Source: Solimonas marina
Lineage (GTDB): Bacteria > Pseudomonadota > Gammaproteobacteria > Nevskiales > Nevskiaceae
Assembly (NCBI RefSeq): GCF_012241385.1
Contig: NZ_JAAVXB010000011.1
Coordinates: 62,001-126,000 of the forward strand
DNA: 64,000 nt
Direction of reading: 5' to 3'
Shown here: piece after piece, positions 18,929 through 28,441 of the stretch
Position numbering within the stretch: position 1 is the stretch's first letter
How the letters are laid out: each line of letters begins with the position of its first letter
The notes under the pieces: generated by a model
Databases searched by the model: none
The model's input: the letters and a program-made list of their open reading frames with translations, nothing else
Told to the model about the DNA's origin: nothing
Made by a program: the position numbers and the translations under genes

Positions 18929-18937
18929 AGTATATCA
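18929..18937 (-). promoter_or_regulatory. Extended -10 promoter element before astC
   Basis: The minus strand reads TGATATACT, an extended -10 element (TGn plus TATACT). The -35 region is poor. Transcription would begin near 18922, upstream of the terminator-like hairpin and of astC. Confidence 0.5.
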
Positions 18938-18975
18938 GCCCGCGAAAAATGTGCGCGCGTCGCCCGACGGCTCAC

Positions 18976-19003
18976 AAAAAAGGGCGCGCCCTGCGGCGCG
19001 CCC
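18976..19003 (-). terminator. Rho-independent terminator of the TPR protein gene
   Basis: On the minus strand a perfect 9-bp stem GGGCGCGCC/GGCGCGCCC is followed by six T. It begins about 20 bases after the stop codon of the secreted TPR protein gene. Confidence 0.9.
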
Positions 19004-19024
19004 TCGTCATCGCAGCTTTATCTC

Positions 19025-20221
19025 TTACGCAGCAGCCAGTGCGAACAGGCGGCTGAGGTCCGCCGTACCGTCGCTGCCACCGACCGAACGCAAGGTACGC
19101 AGCGCCCCGCTCTTGTCGCCAGCCTTGATCTGCGCATAGCCGAGATGCAGCTTGGCATCGTTCGGATTCTTCAGCGAATCCTTCTTGATGCCCTGCTCCA
19201 TCATCTTCACACCAGCTGCCGCCTCGCCGTAGCCGACATGGTTGAGACCGGCCGCAACCAGTGCGTCACCCGACGCCTGCGCTGCCGCTGCCTTGTCGCC
19301 CTGCGCCATCGTCGCCTTGTCTTCGGCAACCTTCTTGTCGACCAGATCCTTCAAGCGCTTGTGGCGCGCGGCATCGCTGCCGACACCGAGCAGCTTCGCC
19401 TTGTAACCGGCGTCGACGTACTGCTCGGCCTCACCCGGCAGGCCTTCCTGCAGCGCCAGCTGCGCGGCTTCCATGTAGTCGGATGCCTTCTGCATCGTGC
19501 CCGTCATCGACTTCAGACGATAGACGTCGAGCTGCAGACGCGACGAGGCGAACGTGCCCTTGCTCGTCGTGCGCGCGATCAGATCGAGCCAGTAGTCCTT
19601 CTTCGGGTAGTAGCGGACCAGCTTCTCGAGCGCCTCGATGTAGCCCGCGTCGTCCTTCTGCTTGACGGCGATCGAGGTCAGCATCTGCAGCTGCGTTTCG
19701 GTCGGCTTCTTGTTTTGAATCTGGGCGTTCAGCGCCGCCTTGGCGCCCGACAGATCGTTGCCGAGATACAAAGCCTGCGGCAGCAGGTCGATGGTCTGCG
19801 CGCTGCTGCCGCCGGCCGCCTGATACTTGCGGATGTAGGCGGCGGCCGTGCTGTAGTCACGACGGCTGTAGGCCAGCTTGGCAATGGTGTCGTAGATCTG
19901 CAGTTTCTGGGCTGCCGACGTACGCGACGAAGCAATGACTTTTTCGTAAGCACTCACGGCCACCTTTTCGTCACCGGCAGCGGTGGCGATCGCCGCACGC
20001 ATCTGCGCGACGATGTAGCTCTCGTACTCAGTCAGGTTACCAACAGCGGCGGCCTTGTCGACATCGGCCAGGGCGCTGCTGTACTTGCGGGCCTTCATGT
20101 CGGCCTGGGCTTCCTGCAGCGGCTTGCCGACTTCCGGGCGAAGCGTATCGGCTGCATAGGAGGCCGTGGCGCTGAGCAACAGCGTGGCGCCGGCCATGAG
20201 GGTCATCAACGGTGTGCGCAT
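19025..20221 (-). CDS. Secreted TPR-repeat protein, unknown function
   Basis: The 398-residue product has a signal peptide (LMTLMAGATLLLSATASYAA). The mature part is almost entirely alpha-helical TPR-like repeats, for example KPLQEAQADMKARKYSSALA and YAQIKAGDKSGALRTLRSV near the end. No catalytic motif is seen. AGAGGTAGG precedes the start codon. It has its own terminator and a gap on both sides, so it is probably a single-gene transcript. A periplasmic scaffold role is only a guess from the repeat type. Confidence 0.8.
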   Translation of the reverse strand: MRTPLMTLMAGATLLLSATASYAADTLRPEVGKPLQEAQADMKARKYSSALADVDKAAAVGNLTEYESYIVAQMRAAIATAAGDEKVAVSAYEKVIASSRTSAAQKLQIYDTIAKLAYSRRDYSTAAAYIRKYQAAGGSSAQTIDLLPQALYLGNDLSGAKAALNAQIQNKKPTETQLQMLTSIAVKQKDDAGYIEALEKLVRYYPKKDYWLDLIARTTSKGTFASSRLQLDVYRLKSMTGTMQKASDYMEAAQLALQEGLPGEAEQYVDAGYKAKLLGVGSDAARHKRLKDLVDKKVAEDKATMAQGDKAAAAQASGDALVAAGLNHVGYGEAAAGVKMMEQGIKKDSLKNPNDAKLHLGYAQIKAGDKSGALRTLRSVGGSDGTADLSRLFALAAA

Positions 20222-20365
20222 CTAATCCTACCTCTTGGGGAGCGAGCATTTATGAAAGGCGAGCATTAATCATGCCCGCCATCTGCGGCAAGGTGAAGCC
20301 CGCCCTTTCGCCAGCTGTCTGCCAGCTGAAGAAAGTCCTTTTTCAAATCAGGCCTCTAGCGACCC

Positions 20366-21604
20366 TCAGGCGGCCGGCTGCAGCAGCGTCTTGAGCACCA
20401 CGCTCTCGTCCGTCAGCTGCGCGGCATCGATCTTCGCACGATCGGCCACCAGCTTCTTTGCGACCATGAATTCCTGCGGGCGGTTCACTGCATCCGCAGA
20501 AATGACGACGCCGTCACGCAGATAGAAGACCGCAAACGACTCGCCGTTCATATCGCCACGGACAGCGAGCTGGTCGTAACCCTGTGACAGTCCGACCATC
20601 TGCAGCTTCAGGTCGTACTGATCGGACCAGAACCATGGCACTGCGCTGTACTCGGCCGGCTTGCCGAGAATCGCAGCCGCCGCGACACGCGCCTGCTCCA
20701 TCGCGTTCGGCACCGATTCCAGGCGCATGCTGTTGTCGTAAAAGGCATTACGGTGCTGCGTGCAGTCGCCGACCGCGTAGATGTCGGGGTCGGACGTACG
20801 GGTCTGCAGGTCGACGACGATGCCGTTGGAGATCTCCAGCCCCGACGACTCGGCCAGCTCGGTATTCGGAATCAGGCCGATGCCGACGATGACGACATCG
20901 GTCGCGATCCGCGTGCCGTCGGCCAGCACCACGGCGTCGACCAGCGCATCCCCTTCCAGCGCGTGCACGCCGACGCCGGTGCGCACGTCGACACCACGGG
21001 CGCGATGCACGCGCTCGTAAAATGTCGACACTTCGGGCGCGGCAACGCGCGCCAGCACGCGCGGCATCGCTTCAATGACGGTGACGTTCAGTCCCTTCTT
21101 GATACCGACCGCGGCCGCTTCGAGGCCGATGTAACCGCCGCCAATGATGGCCAGGCGCTTACCCTCGGTGAATTGCGCCTTGAGGCGCAGGATGTCGTCG
21201 ATGGTGCGCACGTAGTGCACGTTCGGATGATCGGCGCCGGGCAGCGACAGACGCCGCGGCCGGCCGCCGGTTGCCAGCACCAGCTTGCCGTACGCGATCG
21301 ACGTGCCGTCGTAGAGACGCACTTCGTGCGCGGCGCGGTCCAGCGTCTCGACACCGATGCCGAGCTGGCAATCAATACGGTTCTTCTCGTAGACCGCCTG
21401 CGTCTTGATCAGCAGCGATTCGAGTGTCGCCTCGCCGGACAGAAACGTCTTCGACAGCGGCGGGCGACGATACGGCAGATACGCCTCGTCGCCGAGCAAG
21501 GTGATGCTGCCTTCAAAGCCCTGCTGCCGCAGTGAGCTCGCCACTTCGCCGCCGGCCTGCCCGGCACCGATGATCAATACGTCCGCCTTGTTGGAATTCG
21601 TCAT
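20366..21604 (-). CDS. FAD/NAD(P)-dependent ferredoxin (rubredoxin) reductase
   Basis: The 412-residue flavoprotein resembles putidaredoxin/rhodocoxin reductases. It has the FAD-binding motif VLIIGAGQAGGEVA at the start, the family's LPYRRPPLSK, the NAD(P)-binding IIGGGYIGLEAAA (about 145-160) and the second FAD motif DIYAVGDCTQHRN. Enzymes of this group pass electrons from NAD(P)H to a small ferredoxin for a P450 or dioxygenase. No ferredoxin or oxygenase gene is adjacent. The ATG at 21604 is taken because it puts the FAD motif near residue 8. It is divergent from the TonB-like gene. Confidence 0.88.
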   Translation of the reverse strand: MTNSNKADVLIIGAGQAGGEVASSLRQQGFEGSITLLGDEAYLPYRRPPLSKTFLSGEATLESLLIKTQAVYEKNRIDCQLGIGVETLDRAAHEVRLYDGTSIAYGKLVLATGGRPRRLSLPGADHPNVHYVRTIDDILRLKAQFTEGKRLAIIGGGYIGLEAAAVGIKKGLNVTVIEAMPRVLARVAAPEVSTFYERVHRARGVDVRTGVGVHALEGDALVDAVVLADGTRIATDVVIVGIGLIPNTELAESSGLEISNGIVVDLQTRTSDPDIYAVGDCTQHRNAFYDNSMRLESVPNAMEQARVAAAAILGKPAEYSAVPWFWSDQYDLKLQMVGLSQGYDQLAVRGDMNGESFAVFYLRDGVVISADAVNRPQEFMVAKKLVADRAKIDAAQLTDESVVLKTLLQPAA

Positions 21605-21829
21605 GGTTCTATACGTCAGGTGGATGTCATGCGCCGAGACGGAATCGCCGGGCGCCGTTTTCAGTCGGCAACGCTGCCGGGCGGCCTCTCCTTCGCCGGC
21701 CGCGCCCGATATTGTGTCGTGATTGCGGTCCGCGCGCACCGCCAGCTACCGATTCGGCCATTCGGACACGTGATCTGGCGCGCCAATTGCGTTGTCGATG
21801 ACGGCGTCATCGAAGACGCGGAGCCGATC

Positions 21830-22552
21830 ATGTGGAGCCGCCCGAGCAAAATCCGGCAGCCAGATCGCGCACGCGCCTTCGCGTGCGCGCTGACCCTGCT
21901 ATTGCATGTCAGTTTGATTGCCATCGTCCTGCTGCGCCCCGTGCCTTCGGTGCCTGCGGTCCGGCCGGATCCGACCTTGAACGACGTGCGTCTGCTGGCC
22001 GCCGAGCGCCAGCGCAGCCGCGCGCCGGCACCGCCGCCGGCCTCGGTCACCCATCCAAAACTGGCACCGCAACCACCGCCACGAGCGCCGGCATTGCCAC
22101 CGCTGCTGCTCGCCGCGGTGGCGCCGCGCTCGATGGCCGCGGCCCGCCGCACACCGAGTCCGGCCGTGACGACGACGATGGCAACGTCAGCACTGTCGTC
22201 GTCAGCGTCGACCGCGCCTGAGGTCGCGGCAGCGCCGCCGCCGAACGCCGACACCGAACAAGCGCCGCCGATTGAATACCTGCGCCGCCTGGCGCGCATC
22301 ATCAGTACGGAGCAGCAGTGTCCGCAGAGTACGCGGCTGCGCCGGCGCATGGTCGTCGTGCGCTTGCACCTGAACCGCAATGGGCACGTCATCAGTGCCT
22401 ATGTGACGCGCAGTTCAGGCAGCCGCGCGCTCGATGCCGAAGCGGTCGACGTGATGTTCCGCATCGCCCGCTTTCCACCGTTCCCGTACGACTACCAACC
22501 GCGAACCGGCGTCTTCGACATCGACCAGCCGGTCACCTGTGGCCTGCTGTAG
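21830..22552 (+). CDS. TonB-family energy transducer
   Basis: The 240-residue protein has one N-terminal membrane helix (about 18-38, ACALTLLLHVSLIAIVLL) and a Pro/Ala-rich periplasmic stretch (about 60-140). A C-terminal TonB-type domain follows, with VVVRLHLNRNGHVISAYVTR, SSGSRALDAEAVDVM and FPPFPY. No exbB or exbD gene is nearby, so it may draw on a system elsewhere. Two cysteines (in EQQCPQS and VTCGLL) could form a disulphide. The start at 21830 puts the membrane helix close to the N-terminus; the frame is open further upstream. Confidence 0.82.
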   Translation: MWSRPSKIRQPDRARAFACALTLLLHVSLIAIVLLRPVPSVPAVRPDPTLNDVRLLAAERQRSRAPAPPPASVTHPKLAPQPPPRAPALPPLLLAAVAPRSMAAARRTPSPAVTTTMATSALSSSASTAPEVAAAPPPNADTEQAPPIEYLRRLARIISTEQQCPQSTRLRRRMVVVRLHLNRNGHVISAYVTRSSGSRALDAEAVDVMFRIARFPPFPYDYQPRTGVFDIDQPVTCGLL

Positions 22553-22567
22553 GCCGGTTCGCCGGCG

Positions 22568-23386
22568 CTAGCGCTTGAGTTCGCGCGCCGCGAATGGCTT
22601 GGCCTCGCCGCCGCGCTGTTGGCGCGCGACGGAAATCCGCTGGTTCTTGCGCATCATCACCTTGCGCTGATAGCGGCGTTCCAGCGCCAGCGCGCCCCAG
22701 GGCGATGCCTGCCAGCTGCGCTGCAGCAGGAATTTGCCGGCGGCTACTGCATCGGGCGAACGCGTGGCGATCTCGGCCGCCAGCGCCGCGGCCGCGTCCA
22801 GCGGATCGTCGGCGACGTGCGTGACCAAGCCCAGCGCCGCAGCGTCGGCACCACTGACGATGCGGCTGGTGAACGTCAGCTCCTTGGCGACATCGAGCGA
22901 CACCACATCGCGCAGCAGCACCGTGCCCCCCATGTCCGGCACCAATCCCCACTTGCTTTCCATGATCGACAACTGCGCATCGGCAGTGGCGATGCGCACG
23001 TCGGCGCCGAGCGCCAGCTGGATGCCGGCACCGAAGCAGTTGCCGTGAATCGCCGCGATGACCGGAAACGGCAGCTGCCGCCAGCCGACGCTGAAGCGCT
23101 GGAACATGTTGGCGACCGGCGAATACAGGCGCAGGTACAGCAGCAGCGCCGGCAGCTTGTTGCGCAACACGGACTTGAAATCGAGCCCCGCGCAAAACGA
23201 CGGCCCATCGCCGGCGATGATCGCGCAACGCACGTCGCGGCGCCGACGCAACGCGCGTTGCGCCGCCAGCATGCCTTGCAGCATCGGGATATCGACACCG
23301 TTGTGTCGGTCGCCGCGAATCAGCGTGACGCGCGCGATGCCGTCGTCGATCTGCAGGCGTACGCGCCCGTGAAATTCCTGTTGCAT
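22568..23386 (-). CDS. Enoyl-CoA hydratase/isomerase (crotonase family)
   Basis: The 272-residue protein is a crotonase. It has the oxyanion-hole segments SFCAGLDFKSVL and NCFGAGIQLALGADVRIA, followed by ESKWGLVPDMGGT. It would add water to, or isomerise, a 2-enoyl-CoA. It is the last gene of the minus-strand acyl-CoA operon, 32 bases after the acyl-CoA dehydrogenase gene before it. The C-terminus (about 235-272) is unusually basic. The ATG at 23386 is chosen because the family fold begins immediately after it. Confidence 0.87.
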   Translation of the reverse strand: MQQEFHGRVRLQIDDGIARVTLIRGDRHNGVDIPMLQGMLAAQRALRRRRDVRCAIIAGDGPSFCAGLDFKSVLRNKLPALLLYLRLYSPVANMFQRFSVGWRQLPFPVIAAIHGNCFGAGIQLALGADVRIATADAQLSIMESKWGLVPDMGGTVLLRDVVSLDVAKELTFTSRIVSGADAAALGLVTHVADDPLDAAAALAAEIATRSPDAVAAGKFLLQRSWQASPWGALALERRYQRKVMMRKNQRISVARQQRGGEAKPFAARELKR

Positions 23387-23418
23387 GAACCGTCGCCCTG
23401 TTGGTCGGCCAGCGACGC

Positions 23419-24624
23419 CTACTTGAGCTCGGCCGAGGTCTTGCCGAGCAGGCGCCGCGCGATGATCAGCAGCTGAATCTGCTGCGTGCCCTCGAAGATA
23501 TCGAGAATCTTCGCATCGCGCGCCCATTTTTCGAGCAATTCGCCTTCGCCATAGCCGGTTGCCCCGCACAGCTCCACGCATTTGAGCGCGATATCGACGC
23601 AGGCACGGCCGGCCTTGGCCTTGGCCTGACTGGCCTGCAGCGAATTGGGCTGCCGGTTATCGGCCATCCACGCCGCTTGCAGGGTCAGCAGCCAGGCCGC
23701 CTCGTAATCGGCCTCGAGCTTCAGCAGTTCGGCCGCGGCAGCGGACTGCACCTGCGCCGGCCGCGCGTAGTCGACCTCGATGCCGGCCGTCTGCAGCAGA
23801 CGCCGGGTCTCCTCGATGCATGCGCGCGCCAGACCGACCGCCATCGCCGCCACCAGTGGCCGCGTGTTGTCGAAAGTCTGCATGACACCGGCAAAGCCCT
23901 TCTCGACGTTGATCGTCGGCTCACCGAGCAGATTCTCCTTCGGCACGCGGCAATCCTTGAGCACGAAGGCCGCGGTGTCGGACGCGCGAATACCGAGCTT
24001 GTGTTCGAGGCGCACCAGTTCGAAACCGGGCGTGCCTTTCTCGACGACAAAGGACTTGATCGCGGCGCGGCCGACGCTGCGATCGAGCGTCGCCCAGACC
24101 ACGACCAGCTCGGCACGATCACCGGCGGTCACGTAGATCTTCTCGCCGTTGAGCACGTAGTGATCGCCATCGAGCCGTGCCGTGGTGCGAATCGCTGCCG
24201 AGTCCGACCCGCAATGCGGCTCGGTAATCGCCATCGCCGCCCAGCGGCCGGCAAAGCGCGCCAACTGCTCATCGTTGGCAACCGACGCGATCGCTGCATT
24301 GCCGAGACCCTGGCGCGGCATCGACAACAAAAAGCCGACGTCGCCCCAACACAATTCCATGGTGCCGAGCGCGGTCGACAGATTGGTGCCGTTGCGATTG
24401 CCCTCGCCTTGCGCAGCGTCACGACGCACACCAGCCGCACCGGCGCCGCCGACACCGCTGGCATTCATGCCGTCGAGCACGGCGCCGAGCATGTCGAGCT
24501 CTTTCGGATACGCGTGTTCGGCGCGATCGTAGCGGCGCGAATTGGGACGGAAAATTTCGGTCGCGACTTGCTGCGCCTGCGCAACCAGACCGCGAAATTT
24601 CTTCGGCGTTTCGAGATGGATCAT
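23419..24624 (-). CDS. Acyl-CoA dehydrogenase, full-length
   Basis: The 401-residue protein has the usual acyl-CoA dehydrogenase blocks: AITEPHCGSDSAAIRTTA near the FAD site, LNGEKIYVTAGDRAELVVVWA, and the C-terminal catalytic glutamate in DIFEGTQQIQ. It oxidises acyl-CoA to 2-enoyl-CoA using FAD and an electron-transferring flavoprotein. It lies 11 bases after a second, divergent acyl-CoA dehydrogenase gene, so the two could form a mixed complex. The substrate cannot be told from sequence. Confidence 0.92.
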   Translation of the reverse strand: MIHLETPKKFRGLVAQAQQVATEIFRPNSRRYDRAEHAYPKELDMLGAVLDGMNASGVGGAGAAGVRRDAAQGEGNRNGTNLSTALGTMELCWGDVGFLLSMPRQGLGNAAIASVANDEQLARFAGRWAAMAITEPHCGSDSAAIRTTARLDGDHYVLNGEKIYVTAGDRAELVVVWATLDRSVGRAAIKSFVVEKGTPGFELVRLEHKLGIRASDTAAFVLKDCRVPKENLLGEPTINVEKGFAGVMQTFDNTRPLVAAMAVGLARACIEETRRLLQTAGIEVDYARPAQVQSAAAAELLKLEADYEAAWLLTLQAAWMADNRQPNSLQASQAKAKAGRACVDIALKCVELCGATGYGEGELLEKWARDAKILDIFEGTQQIQLLIIARRLLGKTSAELK

Positions 24625-24635
24625 CGCGGTCTCCG

Positions 24636-25949
24636 TTAGATCAGCAGCATGCCTTCGACAACGCCGGCCGCACGCAAATCGCGGTACCAGCGTTCGACCG
24701 GATGTTCCTTGACGAAACCGTGACCGCCGAGCAGTTGCACCGCCTCGCTGCCGATGCGCGCGCCCTTGTCGGCGGCCAGGCGTCTGGCCAGCGCCGCTTC
24801 GCGCAGGAAGTCGACGCCGCGTTCGGCGCGGCTCGCCGCGCGCAGCATCGTCAGGCGCAGACCGCTGAGTTCGATACTGATGTCGGCCACCGCGAACGCC
24901 ACCGACTGGCGATGACTGATGGGCTCGCCGAACGCGGTGCGTTCGTTGACGTACGGAATCAGATAATCGAGTGCGGCCTGTGCGGTTCCCGACGCCAGCG
25001 CCGCCCAGGCGACGCGCGACAAGGCGACAGCGTCGCGATACGCCGCAGCGTCATGCGTCAGGCGCGCCGAGGCCGGCACGCGCAAGGCATCGAGATGCAG
25101 ACGCGCGGTTTCGGCGGCGCGCAAACCCATCGCCGGTTCGGCCTCGATGCTGAGGCCGGCTTCCGATGATTCGACGATGAACAATGCCGGCTCACCGTCA
25201 TCAAGCGCTGCGGCGACAACGAACAGCTCGGCTGCCGCCGCGCGCGGCACCAGCGACTTGACGCCGCTCAATACGTAGTCCGCACCATCACGCCGAGCCT
25301 GCGTCTGCAGCGCGAACGGATCGAACAGCACCTGCGGTTCGTGCAGGGCCAGCGCCGCCATCGGCGCGTGCTCGTTGACGAAAGCCGGCAGATAGCTCGC
25401 CTGCTGCGTCGCGTCGCCCCACAGCACCAGCGCGTTGCTGACGGCCGATGGCGCCAGCGCCGCGACCGCCAGCGCCATGTCGCCGTAGGCCAGCGCCTCC
25501 GCGACCAACGCATTGGCAACGGCCGAGCGCTCGCTGCCGGCACCGCCCAGCGATTCGGGGATGTTGAGTACGCCGAGCCCCAGTTCAGCCGCGCCTTCGA
25601 GCAGCGTCGCATCAGCGGCACCGGCGGCATCAGCCGCAGCAGCAGCGGGACGCAAGGCTTCATCGGCAAAGCGCCGCGCCGCATCCTGCAGCATCTGCTG
25701 ATCCTCGCTCGGCGTCAGATCAAACAGTCCGGATGTCGACGGCGATGACGGACGCGCAGGCTGACCGAGCGTCTGCACACGTTTGAACCCGCGCGCCGCG
25801 GCGGCGGCGCTGCGAAAGCCGATGCGGGTGCCGTGGTAGAGCGCCTGCTCGGTCGGACGACGCAGGCCCAGACGATCAAGAATCGGCGCACCGGCGATCT
25901 GATTGACCCAGCGCAGCCCGATACCGGTAAAACGGTCGACGACACTCAT
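24636..25949 (-). CDS. Acyl-CoA dehydrogenase with N-terminal extension and short C-terminus
   Basis: The 437-residue protein begins with about 90 extra residues (SVVDRFTGIGLRWVNQIAG onwards) before the normal acyl-CoA dehydrogenase fold (LFDLTPSEDQQMLQDAARRF). The end is cut short: the usual EGT-x-x-IQ block is replaced by VVEGMLLI and a stop. The glutamate remains but the helix after it is missing. The start at 25949 is set by GAGGAGGGG six bases upstream; another ATG at 25955 lies inside that spacing. It is translated just before the full-length dehydrogenase and may be its partner subunit. Confidence 0.88.
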   Translation of the reverse strand: MSVVDRFTGIGLRWVNQIAGAPILDRLGLRRPTEQALYHGTRIGFRSAAAAARGFKRVQTLGQPARPSSPSTSGLFDLTPSEDQQMLQDAARRFADEALRPAAAAADAAGAADATLLEGAAELGLGVLNIPESLGGAGSERSAVANALVAEALAYGDMALAVAALAPSAVSNALVLWGDATQQASYLPAFVNEHAPMAALALHEPQVLFDPFALQTQARRDGADYVLSGVKSLVPRAAAAELFVVAAALDDGEPALFIVESSEAGLSIEAEPAMGLRAAETARLHLDALRVPASARLTHDAAAYRDAVALSRVAWAALASGTAQAALDYLIPYVNERTAFGEPISHRQSVAFAVADISIELSGLRLTMLRAASRAERGVDFLREAALARRLAADKGARIGSEAVQLLGGHGFVKEHPVERWYRDLRAAGVVEGMLLI

Positions 25950-26057
25950 GTACATCCCCTCCTCGCTTGAACGCCGCAACAGCGCGGCCGCAACGCGCAG
26001 TCGCTGCTGCACGCAACGTGGCGCCGCTGCGCGGCGCTCATGGGTTGAGGTGTTGGC

Positions 26058-26534
26058 TTACTTCGCGCCGCCCAGAACGGCTTCGCGCGTATTTTCGAGA
26101 AAGATGTCGACCAGACGCGTGAACTTGCCCTGGATGAATGGCGGTGCGAGCAGGCGATACATCAACGGCACCGGCACCTCGCGCAACTTGCCGCGCACAT
26201 CGAACGTCAGCTTCGTTCGCTGGCCTTGATCGAGCAGTTTGAAACGCCCTTCGATGGTCGCGTTGCCGCGATCCGGCACCGGTACCCAACTGATTTCGCC
26301 GCGCTTGGCATCGATGTTGTACTTCGCGCCGTAGCTGACTTCGTGTGCGATGTTCGCGGCCTTGGAACCGATCGTCGACATCTCCCAGAGATAGGCGTTC
26401 GGGCCGAGCTTGGTGAGCTTGCGCAGCTTCGGGAAGCGGCGGATCGTGCCTTCCAGATCGGTCAGCAACGGCAGGACTTTTTCGTAAGGTGCGTCGACTT
26501 CGACGCTACGTTCTATTTTGATATCGACGTTCAT
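26058..26534 (-). CDS. SRPBCC/START-type lipid-binding protein
   Basis: The 158-residue protein has the START/polyketide-cyclase fold opening IKIERSVEVDAPYEKVLPLLTDLEGTIRRFP and a C-terminal helix (LMYRLLAPPFIQGKFTRLVDIFLENT). Such proteins carry or bind a hydrophobic ligand. Within an acyl-CoA catabolic operon it may hold a lipid intermediate, but no ligand can be named. It lies between the acyl-CoA synthetase and the dehydrogenase genes with gaps of about 110 bases. Confidence 0.82.
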   Translation of the reverse strand: MNVDIKIERSVEVDAPYEKVLPLLTDLEGTIRRFPKLRKLTKLGPNAYLWEMSTIGSKAANIAHEVSYGAKYNIDAKRGEISWVPVPDRGNATIEGRFKLLDQGQRTKLTFDVRGKLREVPVPLMYRLLAPPFIQGKFTRLVDIFLENTREAVLGGAK

Positions 26535-26647
26535 GACAGTAGTGTTTGGACTCCCCCGATAGGCCGGCAGCTTCGCATCGCAAGACCGATGAACGCCTTG
26601 GCTGTCCGGCGTTCGAAATCGGCGCTCGGGTCAATTGTCATACACGT

Positions 26648-28441
26648 TCAAAGACGCACGGCGCCACGCACGATGGCCTCGAACAGCGAGGCATCGAGCG
26701 GCTCATAGCCGACGCTGCGGTCACGCAGAACGTAGAGCGGTTCGCCAACTTTGGCCGGATCGAAACCCTGCTGCTTGAGTTCGAGCTTGCGGAACTTGAA
26801 CGTTGCCGTCGTCTCCTGCTCACCGCGTAGGCGCACGAACAAAGGCACCGCATAAGCCGGCAACTGCGCGCAACAATGCGCCGCCAGTGCCGCGCCATCA
26901 AAATGCCCGCTCAGCGTCAGTGCCGCCATGCCGGCACGTCCGTCCGCATGCGGCACTTCGACGCCGTAAACGACCGCTTCGTCGACACCAACAAAGGTGT
27001 TCAACACGCCTTCGACTTCCGTCGTCGCAACGTTCTCACCCTTCCAGCGGAAGGTGTCGCCGACGCGATCGACGAACTGGATATGCGCATAGCCTTGGTC
27101 GCGAACCAGATCGCCGCTGTTGAACCAGCAGTCGCCCGCTTTGAACACATCGCGCAGCAGCTTCGCTTCGCTGGCTTTCTTGTCGGTATAGCCATCGAAC
27201 GGTGCGCGCTCGGTGACCTCGGTGATCAGCAAGCCGACACCGCCGGTTGCGACCCGGGTCATGAAACCCTGCGCGTCGCGCCGCGGTGCATCGTGCTCGG
27301 CATCGAACTCGACGATCGAAAACGGCAGCGGGCAAAAGCCGGCGGTACGTCGCAGACCAAAGCCGTTGACGAATGCGAGGTTGGCTTCAGACGCGCCGTA
27401 GAACTCGCAGATGCGCTCGATGCCGAAGCGTTGCTGGAAGTCGTCCCACAATTCGGCACGCAAGCCATTGCCGATGATCAGGCGCACGTGATGCTGACGA
27501 TCGCCATCCTTGGCCGGCTGATTGAGCAAATAGCGGCACAGCTCGCCGATGTAGCAGAACGACGTCGCATCGACGGCGCGGATTTCGTCCCAGAAGCGCG
27601 ACGCGCTGAACTTGCGACCGAGCGCCAGCGTACAGCCGGCACCGAGCACCGCACTCCATGACACGGTCAGCGCGTTGTTGTGATAAAGCGGCAGCGCGCA
27701 ATACAGCACGTCTTCGCGGCGCAGGCGCATGGCCAGCTGACCGACACCGGCAAGGCTGCGCATCCAGCGGTAATGCGTCATGCGCGAGGCCTTGGGCAGC
27801 CCGGTCGTTCCCGACGTGAAAATGTAGAAACATGGATCGCGCAAACAGATGTCGGCCGTCTGCGGCGGATCAAAATCCGGCAGCGCCGCGCTGTCGGCGC
27901 GCAGATGGGCGTAGCCGGCCGGTGCGTCGCCCTCCCCATCCCACCAGTCGATCCGCGCCGGATCGGTCGGCCTATCGAGCGATGCGATGGCCGGCAGGCA
28001 TTCGTCGCCAACGATCAGCGCACGCGCCTGCGTCAGCCCGAGGCTGTGCGCAAGCACCTTGCCGCGCTGCTGCGGATTGAGCATTGCCGCGATCGCACCA
28101 ATCTTGACGATGGCGAGCGCATAGACCAGCGCCTCGGGGCGATTCTCGAACAGCAGCGCCACCGCGTCGCCGCGGCCGACGCCGCGCGCCATCAGCAAGT
28201 GCGCAACACGATTGGCCCAGGCGTTCATCTCGGCATAGGTCCAGCGCTGCGACTCGAAACGCAGCGCCACCGCATCCGGCTGATGCGCCGCCAGCCACGC
28301 GAAGCGCTGACCAATCGACGCCCGCGTCTGCGGCTTGAAGCGCAGCATGTTCCAGACGCCGCGCTGCGTCGTCATGAAATCAGGCAGGGTCGACATTGCG
28401 CCGCGCAGCAGGTCGCGCAGCTGCACGCGATCGGCAGTCAT
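26648..28441 (-). CDS. Long/very-long-chain acyl-CoA synthetase (FATP type)
   Basis: The 597-residue AMP-forming ligase activates a carboxylic acid to its CoA thioester. Visible motifs are the ATP site YIFTSGTTGLPKASRMTH, the adenine motif YGASEANLAF, and the FATP-type block NSGDLVRDQGY followed by DRVGDTFRWKGENVATTEVEG. These features place it with the very-long-chain synthetases/fatty-acid transport proteins. GGAGGA lies five bases before the ATG at 28441. It is the first gene of the operon, and so likely supplies the acyl-CoA used by the dehydrogenases and hydratase. Confidence 0.92.
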   Translation of the reverse strand: MTADRVQLRDLLRGAMSTLPDFMTTQRGVWNMLRFKPQTRASIGQRFAWLAAHQPDAVALRFESQRWTYAEMNAWANRVAHLLMARGVGRGDAVALLFENRPEALVYALAIVKIGAIAAMLNPQQRGKVLAHSLGLTQARALIVGDECLPAIASLDRPTDPARIDWWDGEGDAPAGYAHLRADSAALPDFDPPQTADICLRDPCFYIFTSGTTGLPKASRMTHYRWMRSLAGVGQLAMRLRREDVLYCALPLYHNNALTVSWSAVLGAGCTLALGRKFSASRFWDEIRAVDATSFCYIGELCRYLLNQPAKDGDRQHHVRLIIGNGLRAELWDDFQQRFGIERICEFYGASEANLAFVNGFGLRRTAGFCPLPFSIVEFDAEHDAPRRDAQGFMTRVATGGVGLLITEVTERAPFDGYTDKKASEAKLLRDVFKAGDCWFNSGDLVRDQGYAHIQFVDRVGDTFRWKGENVATTEVEGVLNTFVGVDEAVVYGVEVPHADGRAGMAALTLSGHFDGAALAAHCCAQLPAYAVPLFVRLRGEQETTATFKFRKLELKQQGFDPAKVGEPLYVLRDRSVGYEPLDASLFEAIVRGAVRL

